Shown here: positions 44,921 through 54,134 of the stretch, piece after piece
How positions within the stretch are numbered: the first letter of the stretch is position 1
Layout: every line of letters starts with the position of its first letter
Source of the DNA: Halorussus salinisoli
Lineage (GTDB): Archaea > Halobacteriota > Halobacteria > Halobacteriales > Haladaptataceae
Direction: 5' to 3'
Length of the DNA: 64,000 nt
NCBI GenBank assembly: GCA_005239435.1
Contig: SZNP01000004.1
Location: 248,001 to 312,000 of the forward strand
Translations under genes and position numbers: made by a program
Notes under the pieces: model-generated
Seen by the model: the letters and a program-made list of their open reading frames with translations, nothing else
Database searches by the model: none
Told to the model about the DNA's origin: nothing

Positions 44921-45264
44921 TTAGTGTCGTACAACTGCCGTAATTCGCGCGTTGTCGTGGTACTCGGGGTTCAGACTCTCGTCGGGTAGTGGAACTCGCT
45001 CACCGGCTTGATCGATGATCGTCCGCTGAAGTAGTTCGCTTTGTGTCTCGAACGACGAGTTCACTCGCGACCGGTACTCCCGGTCAATCGGAATAATTCC
45101 CGATCAAACGCAGCATGATACGTCCTGCTCAACGGCAATACATTCGTCAAGTCAGACCAATACTCCGGATATTCACTCCACAACAGCACGTGAGCGACGT
45201 CCAAAAGCCCCAGATCACAAATGCACGCGGCCTTCTCAAGTCCGAGGTTTTCAAACGACCCCAT
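44921..45264 (-). pseudogene. Frameshifted HNH-type nuclease fragment
   Basis: The minus strand reads LLDVAHVLLWSEYPEYWSDL, TNVLPLSRTYHAAFDRELF, the His-rich core of a family of HNH restriction-type endonucleases (DVAH, N, HxxxFD). The frame then stops at 45061. One base aside, the expected continuation REYRSRVNSSFETQSELLQR, LNPEYHDNARITAVVRH runs to the TAA at 44921. A single-base change near 45085 thus separates the two. Upstream of residue 1 the gene is lost where it meets the plus-strand fragment at 45265. A conjectural extra frame (QLYDTNRTDSYYGGRRPTER) lies beyond 44921. Confidence 0.55.
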
Positions 45265-45492
45265 GAACGTGGTCTCGAAGATTTATGGAAAGATGTCGTA
45301 CTCGCACAGCACCGCGACGACAAACTCGACCGCGAAGAAGCTATCAAGCGCGTGGATCGAACGAAAGTCGAACGGACAAATCAGGAACAAGAGATCGTCG
45401 AAGGAGACGTTGACCGGGGACTCAACGTGCGACACGGCCAAGGAATGCTGCCTCGCCAGGATTTAGTTCTGGAAAGCTGTACTGGCTCGTAG
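45265..45492 (+). pseudogene. Fragment of a plasmid-type acidic protein
   Basis: The plus-strand frame reads LEDLWKDVVLAQHRDDKLDR, EEAIKRVDRTKVERTNQEQE, IVEGDVDRGLNV, a helical charged pattern found in small haloarchaeal plasmid proteins. The preceding 50 codons of the open frame are antisense to the nuclease fragment, so the true N-terminus is lost. The TAG at 45490-45492 directly precedes the ATG of the spermidine-synthase-like gene, so this fragment may now serve as its leader. Function unknown. Confidence 0.4.
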
Positions 45493-47061
45493 ATGGATTC
45501 CCCTCTAACTCGGTCCTTTGGCCGGGTGACTGCACCCGAACTCGCGGTATTCGTCTCCGGAGTGGCGAGTATGGGGCTCGAAATTCTCGCCGGCCGCATG
45601 GTCGCTCCCCAGTTCGGCAGCAGCATCTACACCTGGGGGAGCATCATCGGCGTGTTTCTCACGGCGTTGAGCCTTGGCTACCACTACGGCGGCAAACGGG
45701 CCGCAGAGCAGGCGAGCGTCGACCGCCTGACATGGCTATTGCTCGGAACAGCCGCTTACATCGCAGTACTGGTCTTCGCCGGCGATTTGCTGTTGACTGC
45801 AGGGTCGGTGTTCCCGCTCCCGAGCCGGTTCGCCTCGCTGCCCGCTATCATATTATTGTTCGGCCCGCCGACCTATCTGCTCGGCTTCGTCAGCCCGTAT
45901 GCAGCCGAATTGTCGAACACCGAGGACGTCGGTGAGGCGTCGGGCCGCGTGTACGCCCTCGGGACGGTCGGCAGCATCCTCGGTGCTTTCGGCACGACGT
46001 TCCTTCTCATTCCAACGTTCGGCATCGATACTATCGGCTTCCTGTTCGGGTTGTTGCTCGTCGGGACGGCGGCATTGATTGTGCTTCCGTCGATGAACCG
46101 TAAACCGCTGTTTGCAGTCCTCGGCGTCACGGTACTGCTCGTAGCGGCAATCGGTAGCGGTGCTTTCGGCGTCTCCACCGGTGGGCGGGTCATCTACCAG
46201 ACCCAAACGCCGTACCAGGAACTCGAAGTCGCCGACCTTGGCGACACGCGGACGCTGTTCCTCGACGGCCAGCGCCACAGCGCGATGGACCTAAGCGATC
46301 CAAACCGTCACGTCTTCGAGTATACTCGCTACTTCCACATCCCGTACCTGTTCGCCGAGGATCCCGACGAGATAGACCGGGTGCTGTTCATCGGCGGCGG
46401 CGGATTCACCGGTCCTAAGCGGTTCGAAGCCGAGTATGACGTCACCGTCGACGTGGTCGAAATTGACCCTGAAGTCATCGATGTCGCCAAGGAATACTTC
46501 CGCGTCGAGGAGTCCGCACAGCTCAATATCTATAACGCAGACGGCCGGCGGTTCCTCCGAAACACGGACAACACCTACGATGTCATCGTGTTAGATGCCT
46601 ACAAGAAGGACAAGGTGCCGTTCCAGTTGACGACCGTCGAATTCATGCGGTTAGCGAATGACCGCCTCTCCAAGGACGGCATCTTCTTTGCGAACGTCAT
46701 CTCGGCACCGAACGGGCCCGCTTCGGAGTTCTACCGCGCCCAATACCGGACGATGGAACAGGTGTTCCCGCAAGTATACGGGTTCCCGACCGCTAGAACG
46801 GGCGTCGTCCAGAACGTCGAACTCGTTGCAACAAAGAACTCGGAGGTGGTAACGGAGTCCGAGCTCCGAACACGGAACCGTGATCGCGACATCGGCATCG
46901 ATCTCAGTAGCGAGATCGGGAGTTACCGAAACGACGAACCGACCGAAGGCGTGCCGATACTCCAGGATAACCGCGCGCCAGTCGACAGCTTGCTCGACCC
47001 GATGGTCGGCCAGCGGTACGTCATCGAACAGGCACCGCCGGAGAACGAAACAGTTGGCTGA
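45493..47061 (+). CDS. Membrane-anchored spermidine synthase-like protein
   Basis: This 522-residue protein starts at ATG 45493. Residues about 10-235 contain six or seven membrane segments (VSGVASMGLEILAGR, GPPTYLLGFVSPYAAELSN, LIPTFGIDTIGFLFGLLLVG). The C-terminal half is an aminopropyltransferase-like Rossmann domain: VLFIGGGGFTGPKRF (about 298), VVEIDPEVIDVAKEYF (about 318), NADGRRFLRN (about 344) and VIVLDAYKKDKVPFQL (about 358). Fused membrane/spermidine synthase proteins of this type are of uncertain substrate. The Asp residues that bind the amine are partly present (IDPEV, LDAYKK). No polyamine-pathway gene adjoins it. Confidence 0.85.
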   Translation: MDSPLTRSFGRVTAPELAVFVSGVASMGLEILAGRMVAPQFGSSIYTWGSIIGVFLTALSLGYHYGGKRAAEQASVDRLTWLLLGTAAYIAVLVFAGDLLLTAGSVFPLPSRFASLPAIILLFGPPTYLLGFVSPYAAELSNTEDVGEASGRVYALGTVGSILGAFGTTFLLIPTFGIDTIGFLFGLLLVGTAALIVLPSMNRKPLFAVLGVTVLLVAAIGSGAFGVSTGGRVIYQTQTPYQELEVADLGDTRTLFLDGQRHSAMDLSDPNRHVFEYTRYFHIPYLFAEDPDEIDRVLFIGGGGFTGPKRFEAEYDVTVDVVEIDPEVIDVAKEYFRVEESAQLNIYNADGRRFLRNTDNTYDVIVLDAYKKDKVPFQLTTVEFMRLANDRLSKDGIFFANVISAPNGPASEFYRAQYRTMEQVFPQVYGFPTARTGVVQNVELVATKNSEVVTESELRTRNRDRDIGIDLSSEIGSYRNDEPTEGVPILQDNRAPVDSLLDPMVGQRYVIEQAPPENETVG

Positions 47062-47989
47062 ACGGGGCGTCACTCCGGTCGACTCTTTAACTCGACAGTC
47101 CCGTTGTGGTGGATGGTAATCGCGTCGTTCTCCGAGGCGTCGGACAGTTCCGGTCGATTCTCGAAAATTGGGTAAGTCGAGTCGGCACGTTCAAGATACA
47201 GAGGTTGCGTGCAGCCTGAAGCAGGGGTTCCTTCCACTCAGCTACATGGACTCTATCGCTCACTGAATGTGCGATTCGAACTGGATAGTTCCGAAAGAGG
47301 CTTCGACAAGATATGCACCACGGATTGAGCATTCAGATTGTGTATCCTCGACACATGATAACCGTGAGAAGCAGACTATTCATCGGTGTCTTCGAAACAG
47401 TTAGCACAGCGGCGATAATGCTTTCGACGGCCTGACAGTCAACGTGTTGGAACATTTTGAGCTGTTCACAGTGGGGACCGTCGGCCATGAGTGCGTGCGT
47501 GACCTGTGAGCACCCCGTCTAGACGAGGACCTCGTCGGTCAGCGGTTCACTTGGATTCGGCAACCGAAATCGAGAGATATTCTTCGAGGAAGTCCTCACG
47601 TTCGCGGAGTTCAAGCCCGCTGAAACACAGCACTGTGACGCCGAGATTAACACACCCTCAATTGCACGTACTCCAATTATCCGGGGACGATCAGACAGGA
47701 AGGGAACGTCTCTTACACGTGGTGTAAGACCAACCAACTGCGTGACCGATAGCGAGACCACCGCAGACCACCGCTATTCAATACCAGCCTTACAGCTACC
47801 CAACCCCACTAACACATACGGTGTTGATAGTTCAGGAGTTCGTGGATTCAGTTCGGCGGTGGTTTTCCGTGAACCGTGGCGTGTTGCTGCCAGTCTGTAG
47901 GCGTGGCTAGGCTTCCACCAGCCGTAAGGCAGGAGATGGCCGTCTGGCGGGTTCTCGTGAACGTCACGCTCGCGTATTTACCTCAGTCC
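47062..47989. other. Decayed region without intact gene
   Basis: About 900 bases of debris. A minus-strand piece reads FENRPELSDASENDAITIHH, then NGTVELKSRPE and stops at about 47076. At 47384-47490 a minus-strand frameshifted fragment has PHCEQ and, after a frame change, RRCANCFEDTDE, as in small zinc-ribbon proteins. A minus-strand 80-codon frame at 47519-47761 is unassigned. None is intact. Confidence 0.4.
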
Positions 47990-48240
47990 ACAAGGCGTGG
48001 AATACACGGCTGGACAGCAACTCTACCATCGACGGAAGATGAACGAGACAGTGAACGGGGATCAAACAGAAATCCGGTGCGTTCGTGCGGTCACGCCCTT
48101 GGTGGAAGCAGTTCCGCGAACTCGTCATCAAATGCACCGTTCACAACCTGGAACGAACCCTTGCTATTTCACACGAGGAGTATGATTGTCCGTAATTCTG
48201 AGATGAACAGACTGCTGAATACAGAGCCTGTATTTAGCAA
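47990..48240 (+). pseudogene. Transposase C-terminal remnant with terminal repeat (second copy)
   Basis: The plus strand has HRRKMNETVN and, one frame over, IKQKSGAFVRSRPWWKQFRE, LVIKCTVHNLERTLAISHEE then TAA near 48201. A one-base gain or two-base loss around 48056-48062 separates the two. The element end ACTGCTGAATACAGAG at 48211-48226 is followed by CCTGTATTTAGCA, the opposite arm. It matches the remnant at 4029-4284 residue by residue in NETVN, KQK.GAFVRS and WWKQFRELVIKC. Both are dead. Confidence 0.7.
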
Positions 48241-48333
48241 TGGCTTCGGTACATCAGCACAAAAAACATCTCGATATTCACGTCAAGTTGCTGCAAGAGC
48301 CCGAAACAAGGGGTACGTTTGTCGCCAGCACCC

Positions 48334-49770
48334 TCAGGAATTAGGGTTTTTGAGGAAGACGAGTCCCGTGCGATATTCGCTCGCGACAATGGTCTCGTCT
48401 GCGGCAACGGCCGTCCAGAACGACGCACCCTCCGGATCGTAGACACCGATCTCGGTCGGCGTGCTCGGATCAGTGATGTCGAATACGCGGACGCCACCGC
48501 CGTACCACGACGTGTAGAGTCGGTCGGTGGTCACGTCGAAGTTGTGTGACGTACGGAGCAAGTCGCGACCCCGTGAATCGTCGGTGTCAATCACTGGGTT
48601 TGCGTCGAGGTACTCCTGATCAGCCAGAGAGAGGTCGATGTCAGGTGGGGAGATATGACCGATCCGGTTTGGGCCAGCAAAGATGTCCTTCCCGAGGTCG
48701 GAGACGTCCCAGATGTCGATGCCACCTGGCTCTCTGCTACCAAAGGCTTCCGCGCCGACATACACGTACAACCCATCTGGCGAGGGCTGGACGTAATGCG
48801 CGTTCCCCGGTAACGTCAGTTGACGGGTTAACTGCCCCGTCTCTTGGAGGTACGCCTCAGGGTCTTCCTCGCCAATTTCGAAGAATCGGACTTCTTTGGT
48901 GGCGCCGGGCGCCTCCCCGAAATGGGCTGCGAGTTCGGGCGCACTCGGATTACTCACGTCCAACACGACGATGCCCGCGTCCCAAAAGCAAATATAGGCG
49001 AGTCCATCTTGGACGTACACGTCGTGAAATCCATTAACGAGTCCGGCCTTTGCGAAGGCCGGACCCGGGAACTCTTTCAGTTTCCACGTGCTCACTCGCG
49101 TCGGGGTCGTCGGGTCACTCACGTCAACGATATCCACGCCCGTTTCGCCAAAGGGTCGCAACTGATCCGGTTGGCCGTCTTCATCCGAATCGATTGCAGT
49201 AGTCGCATTCACTCCGACGTAGGCGTACTCGCCATCGAGGAAGAGGTTATGCACGGTGCCGAGGGGGCGATCCTCTGTACTCACGTCGTAGAACGACACG
49301 TGTTCTGGTTGTTCCGGGTCGCTCACGTCGAAAAAGGCGACGCCGCCCGGATTGCCGTCGTTGGCGACCCCCGCCACATCGCCAGCCACCTTTACGTCCG
49401 GCGTGTCGATGCGCAGATTCGGCGGCGCGTCCGGTGTGAGCGGAGCCCCGAACGTCCGTGAGTACACGGTGCGTGGCTCTGTTGGCTCCGTCCAATCGAC
49501 GACGGCGAGTCCCCCAGCATTGACGGCGGTTTCCTTGTATACGCCAGAGACGGCCACGTACGCGTACTGGTCTTGTATCACAACTTCGGCGGCACCATCG
49601 ATCGGATGGGTGCCCAGGAGTTCCAATTGGGTAGGTGACTGTGGTAATTGTGAAACTGTGCGGCTGTCTATCTGTCCGAGGGGGGCGACAAGTGCGAGTG
49701 ATTTCAAGAACGTCCGGCGGTCACTTCCCGGTTGTTCCTCGTCCCCCGAGCCATTGATGTGAGGTGCCAT
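48334..49770 (-). CDS. Tat-exported LVIVD-repeat protein
   Basis: ATG 49770 (MAPHINGSGDEEQPGSDRRT) is preferred so that the Tat motif DRRTFLKSLALVAPLG (about 17-32) lies near the N-terminus. The 478-residue protein has at least six LVIVD-type propeller repeats, for example GLAVVDWTEPTEPRTVYSRT, GVAFFDVSDPEQPEHVSFYD, GVDIVDVSDPTTPTRVSTWK, GIVVLDVSNPSAPELAAHFG, GVRVFDITDPSTPTEIGVYD. The family is surface or secreted and of unknown activity. The signal sequence resembles that of the frameshifted Tat protein at 2101-2926. It stands alone. Confidence 0.85.
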   Translation of the reverse strand: MAPHINGSGDEEQPGSDRRTFLKSLALVAPLGQIDSRTVSQLPQSPTQLELLGTHPIDGAAEVVIQDQYAYVAVSGVYKETAVNAGGLAVVDWTEPTEPRTVYSRTFGAPLTPDAPPNLRIDTPDVKVAGDVAGVANDGNPGGVAFFDVSDPEQPEHVSFYDVSTEDRPLGTVHNLFLDGEYAYVGVNATTAIDSDEDGQPDQLRPFGETGVDIVDVSDPTTPTRVSTWKLKEFPGPAFAKAGLVNGFHDVYVQDGLAYICFWDAGIVVLDVSNPSAPELAAHFGEAPGATKEVRFFEIGEEDPEAYLQETGQLTRQLTLPGNAHYVQPSPDGLYVYVGAEAFGSREPGGIDIWDVSDLGKDIFAGPNRIGHISPPDIDLSLADQEYLDANPVIDTDDSRGRDLLRTSHNFDVTTDRLYTSWYGGGVRVFDITDPSTPTEIGVYDPEGASFWTAVAADETIVASEYRTGLVFLKNPNS

Positions 49771-49947
49771 GCCATACCACAGATAGAGGGCCTCCATCAT
49801 CCTCTATAAAATCACGGGATGAACGGTGTTCGTGGAGTGAACAGTCCACGATTCGAGAAGATGACGCTTCACACCATTTCCGATGCAAACGATAGTGGGA
49901 CTGCCAGTGCCAGAAACAATTGGATTGAATCCCTCCGAGGGCCCCTC

Positions 49948-50132
49948 GTGCTGAATACGCGCTGTGTATTCAGCAAGACTTCTATAACCTATCACCGATT
50001 GAGGGTTTCAACAAGGCCACAATCTCATAGATAGGGTTGGTCTAACACCTGGTGCGAATATATCACGCTGATTTCCCTCAGAGATGGGATAATTCGTCGG
50101 TTGCCGTGCTGAATACAGAGGTTATATTCAGC
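49948..50132. repeat. Composite MITE-like element of about 185 bases
   Basis: The left end is GTGCTGAATACGCGCTGTG (49948 on), then CCTATCACCGATTGAGGGTT and TCAACAAGGCC. The right end carries GGGATAATTCGTCGG, GTGCTGAATACAGAGG (50106 on) and ATATTCAGC (to 50132). A related right half lies at 58660-58770 (shared GGTCTAAT/GGTCTAAC and TATCRCGCTRAT). It sits 50 bases upstream of the multi-PAS kinase start, so it may modify that promoter. Confidence 0.65.
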
Positions 50133-50182
50133 TTGTTCCTTCGAGGGAAATTCTTTTGCCGTTCAAGTACGGAAAAGGATTA

Positions 50183-53100
50183 ATGAGTTCCGGTCGTATC
50201 ACTCTCGAAGAAGTCCTCGCCGCCTGTGAGCGAGCAGGGATGGTCTGCGAACCGGTGACGGCCAGCGAAGTCGGGGAGGAACTCGGATGTACTCGACGTG
50301 CCGCCCTCAACAAACTTGACGAACTGGCCGACCGGGGTGATATCGAGAGTAAGAAGGTCGGCGCTCGGAGCCGCGTATGGTGGCGCCCCCCCGACCCTAG
50401 CTCTACCCGCGAGCAAGACGATGCCGAAGACACTCTCGAGCCCGGTTCCATCACAGCCGAAGAATCGCTCTCTGACATCAAAAAGCGCCTCGAAACCGAA
50501 CTCAACGAGATGTTCGGTCGAATTTCAGATGCCTTCTATGCACTCGACGACCAATGGCGATTCACATACGTCAATGAACACGCCGAGGAGTTGATCGACT
50601 ACCAGGGCGAGGGTCTGGTCGGCAAGAACTTCTGGGAGGTGTTCGAGTGGGCGACCGACTCGACCCTCGGCGAGGAGTACCGGACTGCGATGGAGACCCA
50701 GGAACCGACCTCCTTCCAGTTCTACTACCCCGACCCGCTCGAAGCGTGGTACGAGATTCACGCCTACCCCTCCGAGACGGGGCTCTCAGTGTACTTCCAG
50801 GACGTGACCGAGCGCGTCGAACGCGAGCACGAACTCGAACGGTCCGAGCGCCGCTACCGGACGCTCGTCGAGAACTTCCCCAATGGCGCGGTCGCCCTCG
50901 TGGACGAGAACCTCCACTACCGGACCGTCGGCGGCAACCCCCTCGACGTCGCTGACGTCACGGCCGAGGAAGTGGAGGGTAGCCTGGTTCGAGAGGCGTT
51001 GCCGCCGGAACTAGCCGACGAACTCGTCCTGCGCTACGAGGCCGCCCTCAAGGGCGAGACCGACTCGTTCGAGGCCGAGTACGACAACCGCCTCTTCGAA
51101 TTCCAAGTTGTCCCGGTCCGGGACGATGACGGCGACGTCTTTGCTGCCCTGGGGATGTCGCAGGATATCACCGAGCGCAAAGAGTTGGAAGCCGAACTTC
51201 GGACCACAAAAGAGCGATACCAGCGGCTCGTCGAACAGAATCTCCTCGGCATCTACCTCATCCAAGACGGCGAGATACAGTACGTCAACCCGAGATTCGC
51301 AGATATTTTCGGCTACACGCCGGAGGAAATGCTCTCGGAAACCGAGCCGCTCGATCACGTCGCCCCGGAAGACCGGGAAATGGTCGTCGAAAAACTCTGG
51401 GCGCGCCAAGAAGGCGAAGCCGACTCGAGTCATTATACGTTCACCGGCGTCCGGAAAGATGGCCAACGGATCGAACTCGAAGTCCACGGCAGCCGGGTCG
51501 AGTATCAGGGTGACCCAGCCGTCCTGGGAACGTTACTCGACGTGACGGAACGAAAGCGGATGGAGGCGGAGCTCCGGCGAGAGCGCAATCTCAAGGATCA
51601 AATCGTCGAGACGAGCCCGGTGGGAATCACGGTCGTCGACGCCGACGGCATGATCCAGTTCGCTAACGACCGTGCCGAGAAAATATACGGGCGCTCCCGC
51701 GAGGAACTCAACGAGTTCGCCCACGACGATCCCCGCTGGGATCTCGTCGACGAGAACGGTGACTCCCTCGAGACGGGTGAGGCGCCCTTCGATCGCGTGC
51801 TCGCCCGCGAGGAGGCGATCTACGACCAGGTCATCGGCCTCCGCCAGCCTTCAGGTGAGCGGGTCTGGGTGTCGGTTAACGGTGCCCCACAGTGGAATGA
51901 GGCGGGCGAACTGGAACATACCGTGTTCGCGTTCGAGGACATTACCGAGCACCGCGAGACGCAGCGACGTCTCGAAGAATCCGAGCGCCGGTACCGAACG
52001 CTCGCCGAGAATTTCCCGAACGGTGCCGTGGGCGTGTACGACCACGACCTCCGGTACACACTGGTGGCAGGTGAGAAAGTCGGCGATCCGTTGCCCAGCG
52101 CAGAGGAAATCGAGGGAACGAGGATGCCAGAACAATACTCTGACGACGTCGCTGCGGACCTCGAACCGATGTTCCGAGCTGCCATCGAGGACGGCGAGAC
52201 CGGAAGCGCCCAGACAACGGTCGCTGGCCGGACCTGGCAGGCGTGGGCGACGCCGTTACGAAACGCCGACGGCGAGATCTTCGCGGGGCTAAGCTTCACC
52301 CAGGACATCACGGAACAGGTCGAGCGCGAACGAGAGCTCGACGAAACGATAACGGAGTTGCAGGAGAGCGAAGAGCGGTTACAACTCGCACTCAAGGCCG
52401 GAGAGATGGGCACGTGGGAACTCGACCTTCAGACCGGTGATGCACCCATCCGCTCACCACAACACGACCGAATCTTCGGCTACGAGGAACCGCTCGACGA
52501 CTGGAGCCTAGAGACGTTTCTCGATCACGTCCACCCGGACGACCGCGAGCGAGTACAGCAGTGCTTCGAGGAGGCCTTCGAGACCGGCAAGTGGGACTTC
52601 GAGTGTCGGATTACGAGAGCCGACGGCGAGCGACGCGTAATCTCGGTTCAGGGTGGATTCTACGACGATAGCGAAGGGAAGCCCGTTCGTGCAGTGGGGG
52701 TGGTTCAAGACGTCACCGAGCGCAAGGAGCGCGAGCGCGAACTCGAACGTGCGCTCGACCTCCTCGAACGGACCGAACGCATCGCGGACGTCGGCGGCTG
52801 GGAGATCGACGTAGACACGATGGACGTGTTCTGGACCAACCATATCTTCGATCTCCTGGAGGTACCCGGCGACGAGGAACCGCCGCTGGACGAGGCCCTC
52901 GACATGTACTACGAGGAGGACCAGCCGATCGTTGAGGACGCCGTCGAAAACGCGCTCGACTCCGGCGACCCCTTCGATGTCGAGGTGCGGATTCGGACGG
53001 ACACCGGTGAGATGCGTTGGCTTCGGCTTCAGGGAGTTCCAGAGACCATCGGCGATGAAGTCGTTTCGTTCCGCGGGGCGGCCCAGGACGTCACCGAAAA

Positions 53101-53761
53101 GGTCGAACGCGAGCGGGAACTCCAGGAGCGCAACGAACGCCTCGACACTTTCGCCAGCATGCTCGCGCACGAACTCCGAAACCCCGTCACCATCGGGCAA
53201 ATATACAGCCAGCAATTGCCAGCGGAGACGGATTCGGAGGCAGTCGAGTACGTCACCGAAGCCTTCGATCGAATAGAGGACATGATCGACGTTCTGTTGG
53301 TGCTGACCCGTGGTCGCGAAGTAATCAATGAAGGAACACCAGTCCACCTTGCGGACGCCGCACGCAAAGCATGGGAGAAAGTCGAAGCCCCCGAAGCGAC
53401 GCTCGACATTGAGTTCGACCAGACGATACAGGCCGACGAGACGTACGTTCAGCACCTATTCCGGAATCTCTTCGAGAACGCTGTGGAGCACGGCGGTCAA
53501 GACGTCACGATTACGGTCGGCGATCTTCCGGTCGGGTTCTACGTGGCCGACGACGGGTCAGGAATTCCAGTGGACGAACGAGATGCCGTATTCGAAGCAG
53601 GCTACACGACCGCCGCCGAGCAAGGCGGCACTGGGTTGGGATTGGCGTACGTACAGGAGTTAGCTGAGGTATACGAATGGGAGTATACGGTGACCGAGAG
53701 CGCAACTGGAGGTGCACAGTTCGAGTTCACGAACGTAGACCAGAACCCATCCCGTAACTGA
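50183..53761 (+). CDS. Multi-PAS sensor histidine kinase with N-terminal HTH-like domain
   Basis: ATG 50183 is preferred to the TTG nine codons earlier. The 1192-residue protein begins with a winged-helix-like domain (about 1-70; SEVGEELGCTRRAALNKLDE, GDIESKKVGARSRVWWRP). Seven PAS domains follow, at about 105-215, 225-335, 340-465, 470-595, 600-715, 730-855 and 860-980. PAS2 and PAS5 are near duplicates (RYRTLVENFPNGAV, RYRTLAENFPNGAV). The kinase core has the H-box MLAHELRNPV (about 992-1001), N-box NLFENAVEHGG, G1 DDGSGIP and G2 GTGLGLAYV. No membrane segment is seen, so it is a cytoplasmic sensor. A response regulator is not adjacent. Confidence 0.9.
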   Translation: MSSGRITLEEVLAACERAGMVCEPVTASEVGEELGCTRRAALNKLDELADRGDIESKKVGARSRVWWRPPDPSSTREQDDAEDTLEPGSITAEESLSDIKKRLETELNEMFGRISDAFYALDDQWRFTYVNEHAEELIDYQGEGLVGKNFWEVFEWATDSTLGEEYRTAMETQEPTSFQFYYPDPLEAWYEIHAYPSETGLSVYFQDVTERVEREHELERSERRYRTLVENFPNGAVALVDENLHYRTVGGNPLDVADVTAEEVEGSLVREALPPELADELVLRYEAALKGETDSFEAEYDNRLFEFQVVPVRDDDGDVFAALGMSQDITERKELEAELRTTKERYQRLVEQNLLGIYLIQDGEIQYVNPRFADIFGYTPEEMLSETEPLDHVAPEDREMVVEKLWARQEGEADSSHYTFTGVRKDGQRIELEVHGSRVEYQGDPAVLGTLLDVTERKRMEAELRRERNLKDQIVETSPVGITVVDADGMIQFANDRAEKIYGRSREELNEFAHDDPRWDLVDENGDSLETGEAPFDRVLAREEAIYDQVIGLRQPSGERVWVSVNGAPQWNEAGELEHTVFAFEDITEHRETQRRLEESERRYRTLAENFPNGAVGVYDHDLRYTLVAGEKVGDPLPSAEEIEGTRMPEQYSDDVAADLEPMFRAAIEDGETGSAQTTVAGRTWQAWATPLRNADGEIFAGLSFTQDITEQVERERELDETITELQESEERLQLALKAGEMGTWELDLQTGDAPIRSPQHDRIFGYEEPLDDWSLETFLDHVHPDDRERVQQCFEEAFETGKWDFECRITRADGERRVISVQGGFYDDSEGKPVRAVGVVQDVTERKERERELERALDLLERTERIADVGGWEIDVDTMDVFWTNHIFDLLEVPGDEEPPLDEALDMYYEEDQPIVEDAVENALDSGDPFDVEVRIRTDTGEMRWLRLQGVPETIGDEVVSFRGAAQDVTEKVERERELQERNERLDTFASMLAHELRNPVTIGQIYSQQLPAETDSEAVEYVTEAFDRIEDMIDVLLVLTRGREVINEGTPVHLADAARKAWEKVEAPEATLDIEFDQTIQADETYVQHLFRNLFENAVEHGGQDVTITVGDLPVGFYVADDGSGIPVDERDAVFEAGYTTAAEQGGTGLGLAYVQELAEVYEWEYTVTESATGGAQFEFTNVDQNPSRN

Positions 53762-53911
53762 GGCCTGTCGGAGCAAATCAGGACGAATTCAGAAAATTGT
53801 CCTATTTTCAAGCCACCTCCATCGATTCCTTCCACGGTGTAAACGGTCGTGTGACGCGCTACGAAATTTCCCTTAATCGATTCCGGCAGTCTGAATTTGG
53901 ACGTGCGTCGA
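53762..53911. other. Short intergenic region
   Basis: 150 bases after the kinase gene; nothing recognised. Confidence 0.3.
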
Positions 53912-53992
53912 TGCTGAATACGCGCCCTGTATTCAGCACATTGCGATTGATAGCATCACGATAGGTCTCTGTGAGTGTGCTGAATACCGAGA
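53912..53992. repeat. MITE-like element (GTAGGTCTCTGT type)
   Basis: TGCTGAATACGCGCCCTGTA opens the element (53912), followed by ATTCAGCAC, a core with ATAGGTCTCTGTGAG and the right end GTGCTGAATACCGAG (53977-53991). It is a close relative of 17971-18061 with the same order and core, about 80 bases. It lies 140 bases before the TctC start. Confidence 0.65.
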
Positions 53993-54134
53993 TTGTGTCC
54001 ATCAATATAGTGGCTGGAATTAATAACACTAGCTGGGAAGTATGGTTGATGAATCTAGCTTTTCATTCAGCCTCAATCTAGCTGTACTTGTGCGAAAAGG
54101 TCTTAGCTTGGATTGTGCATAGATATCAATTACC

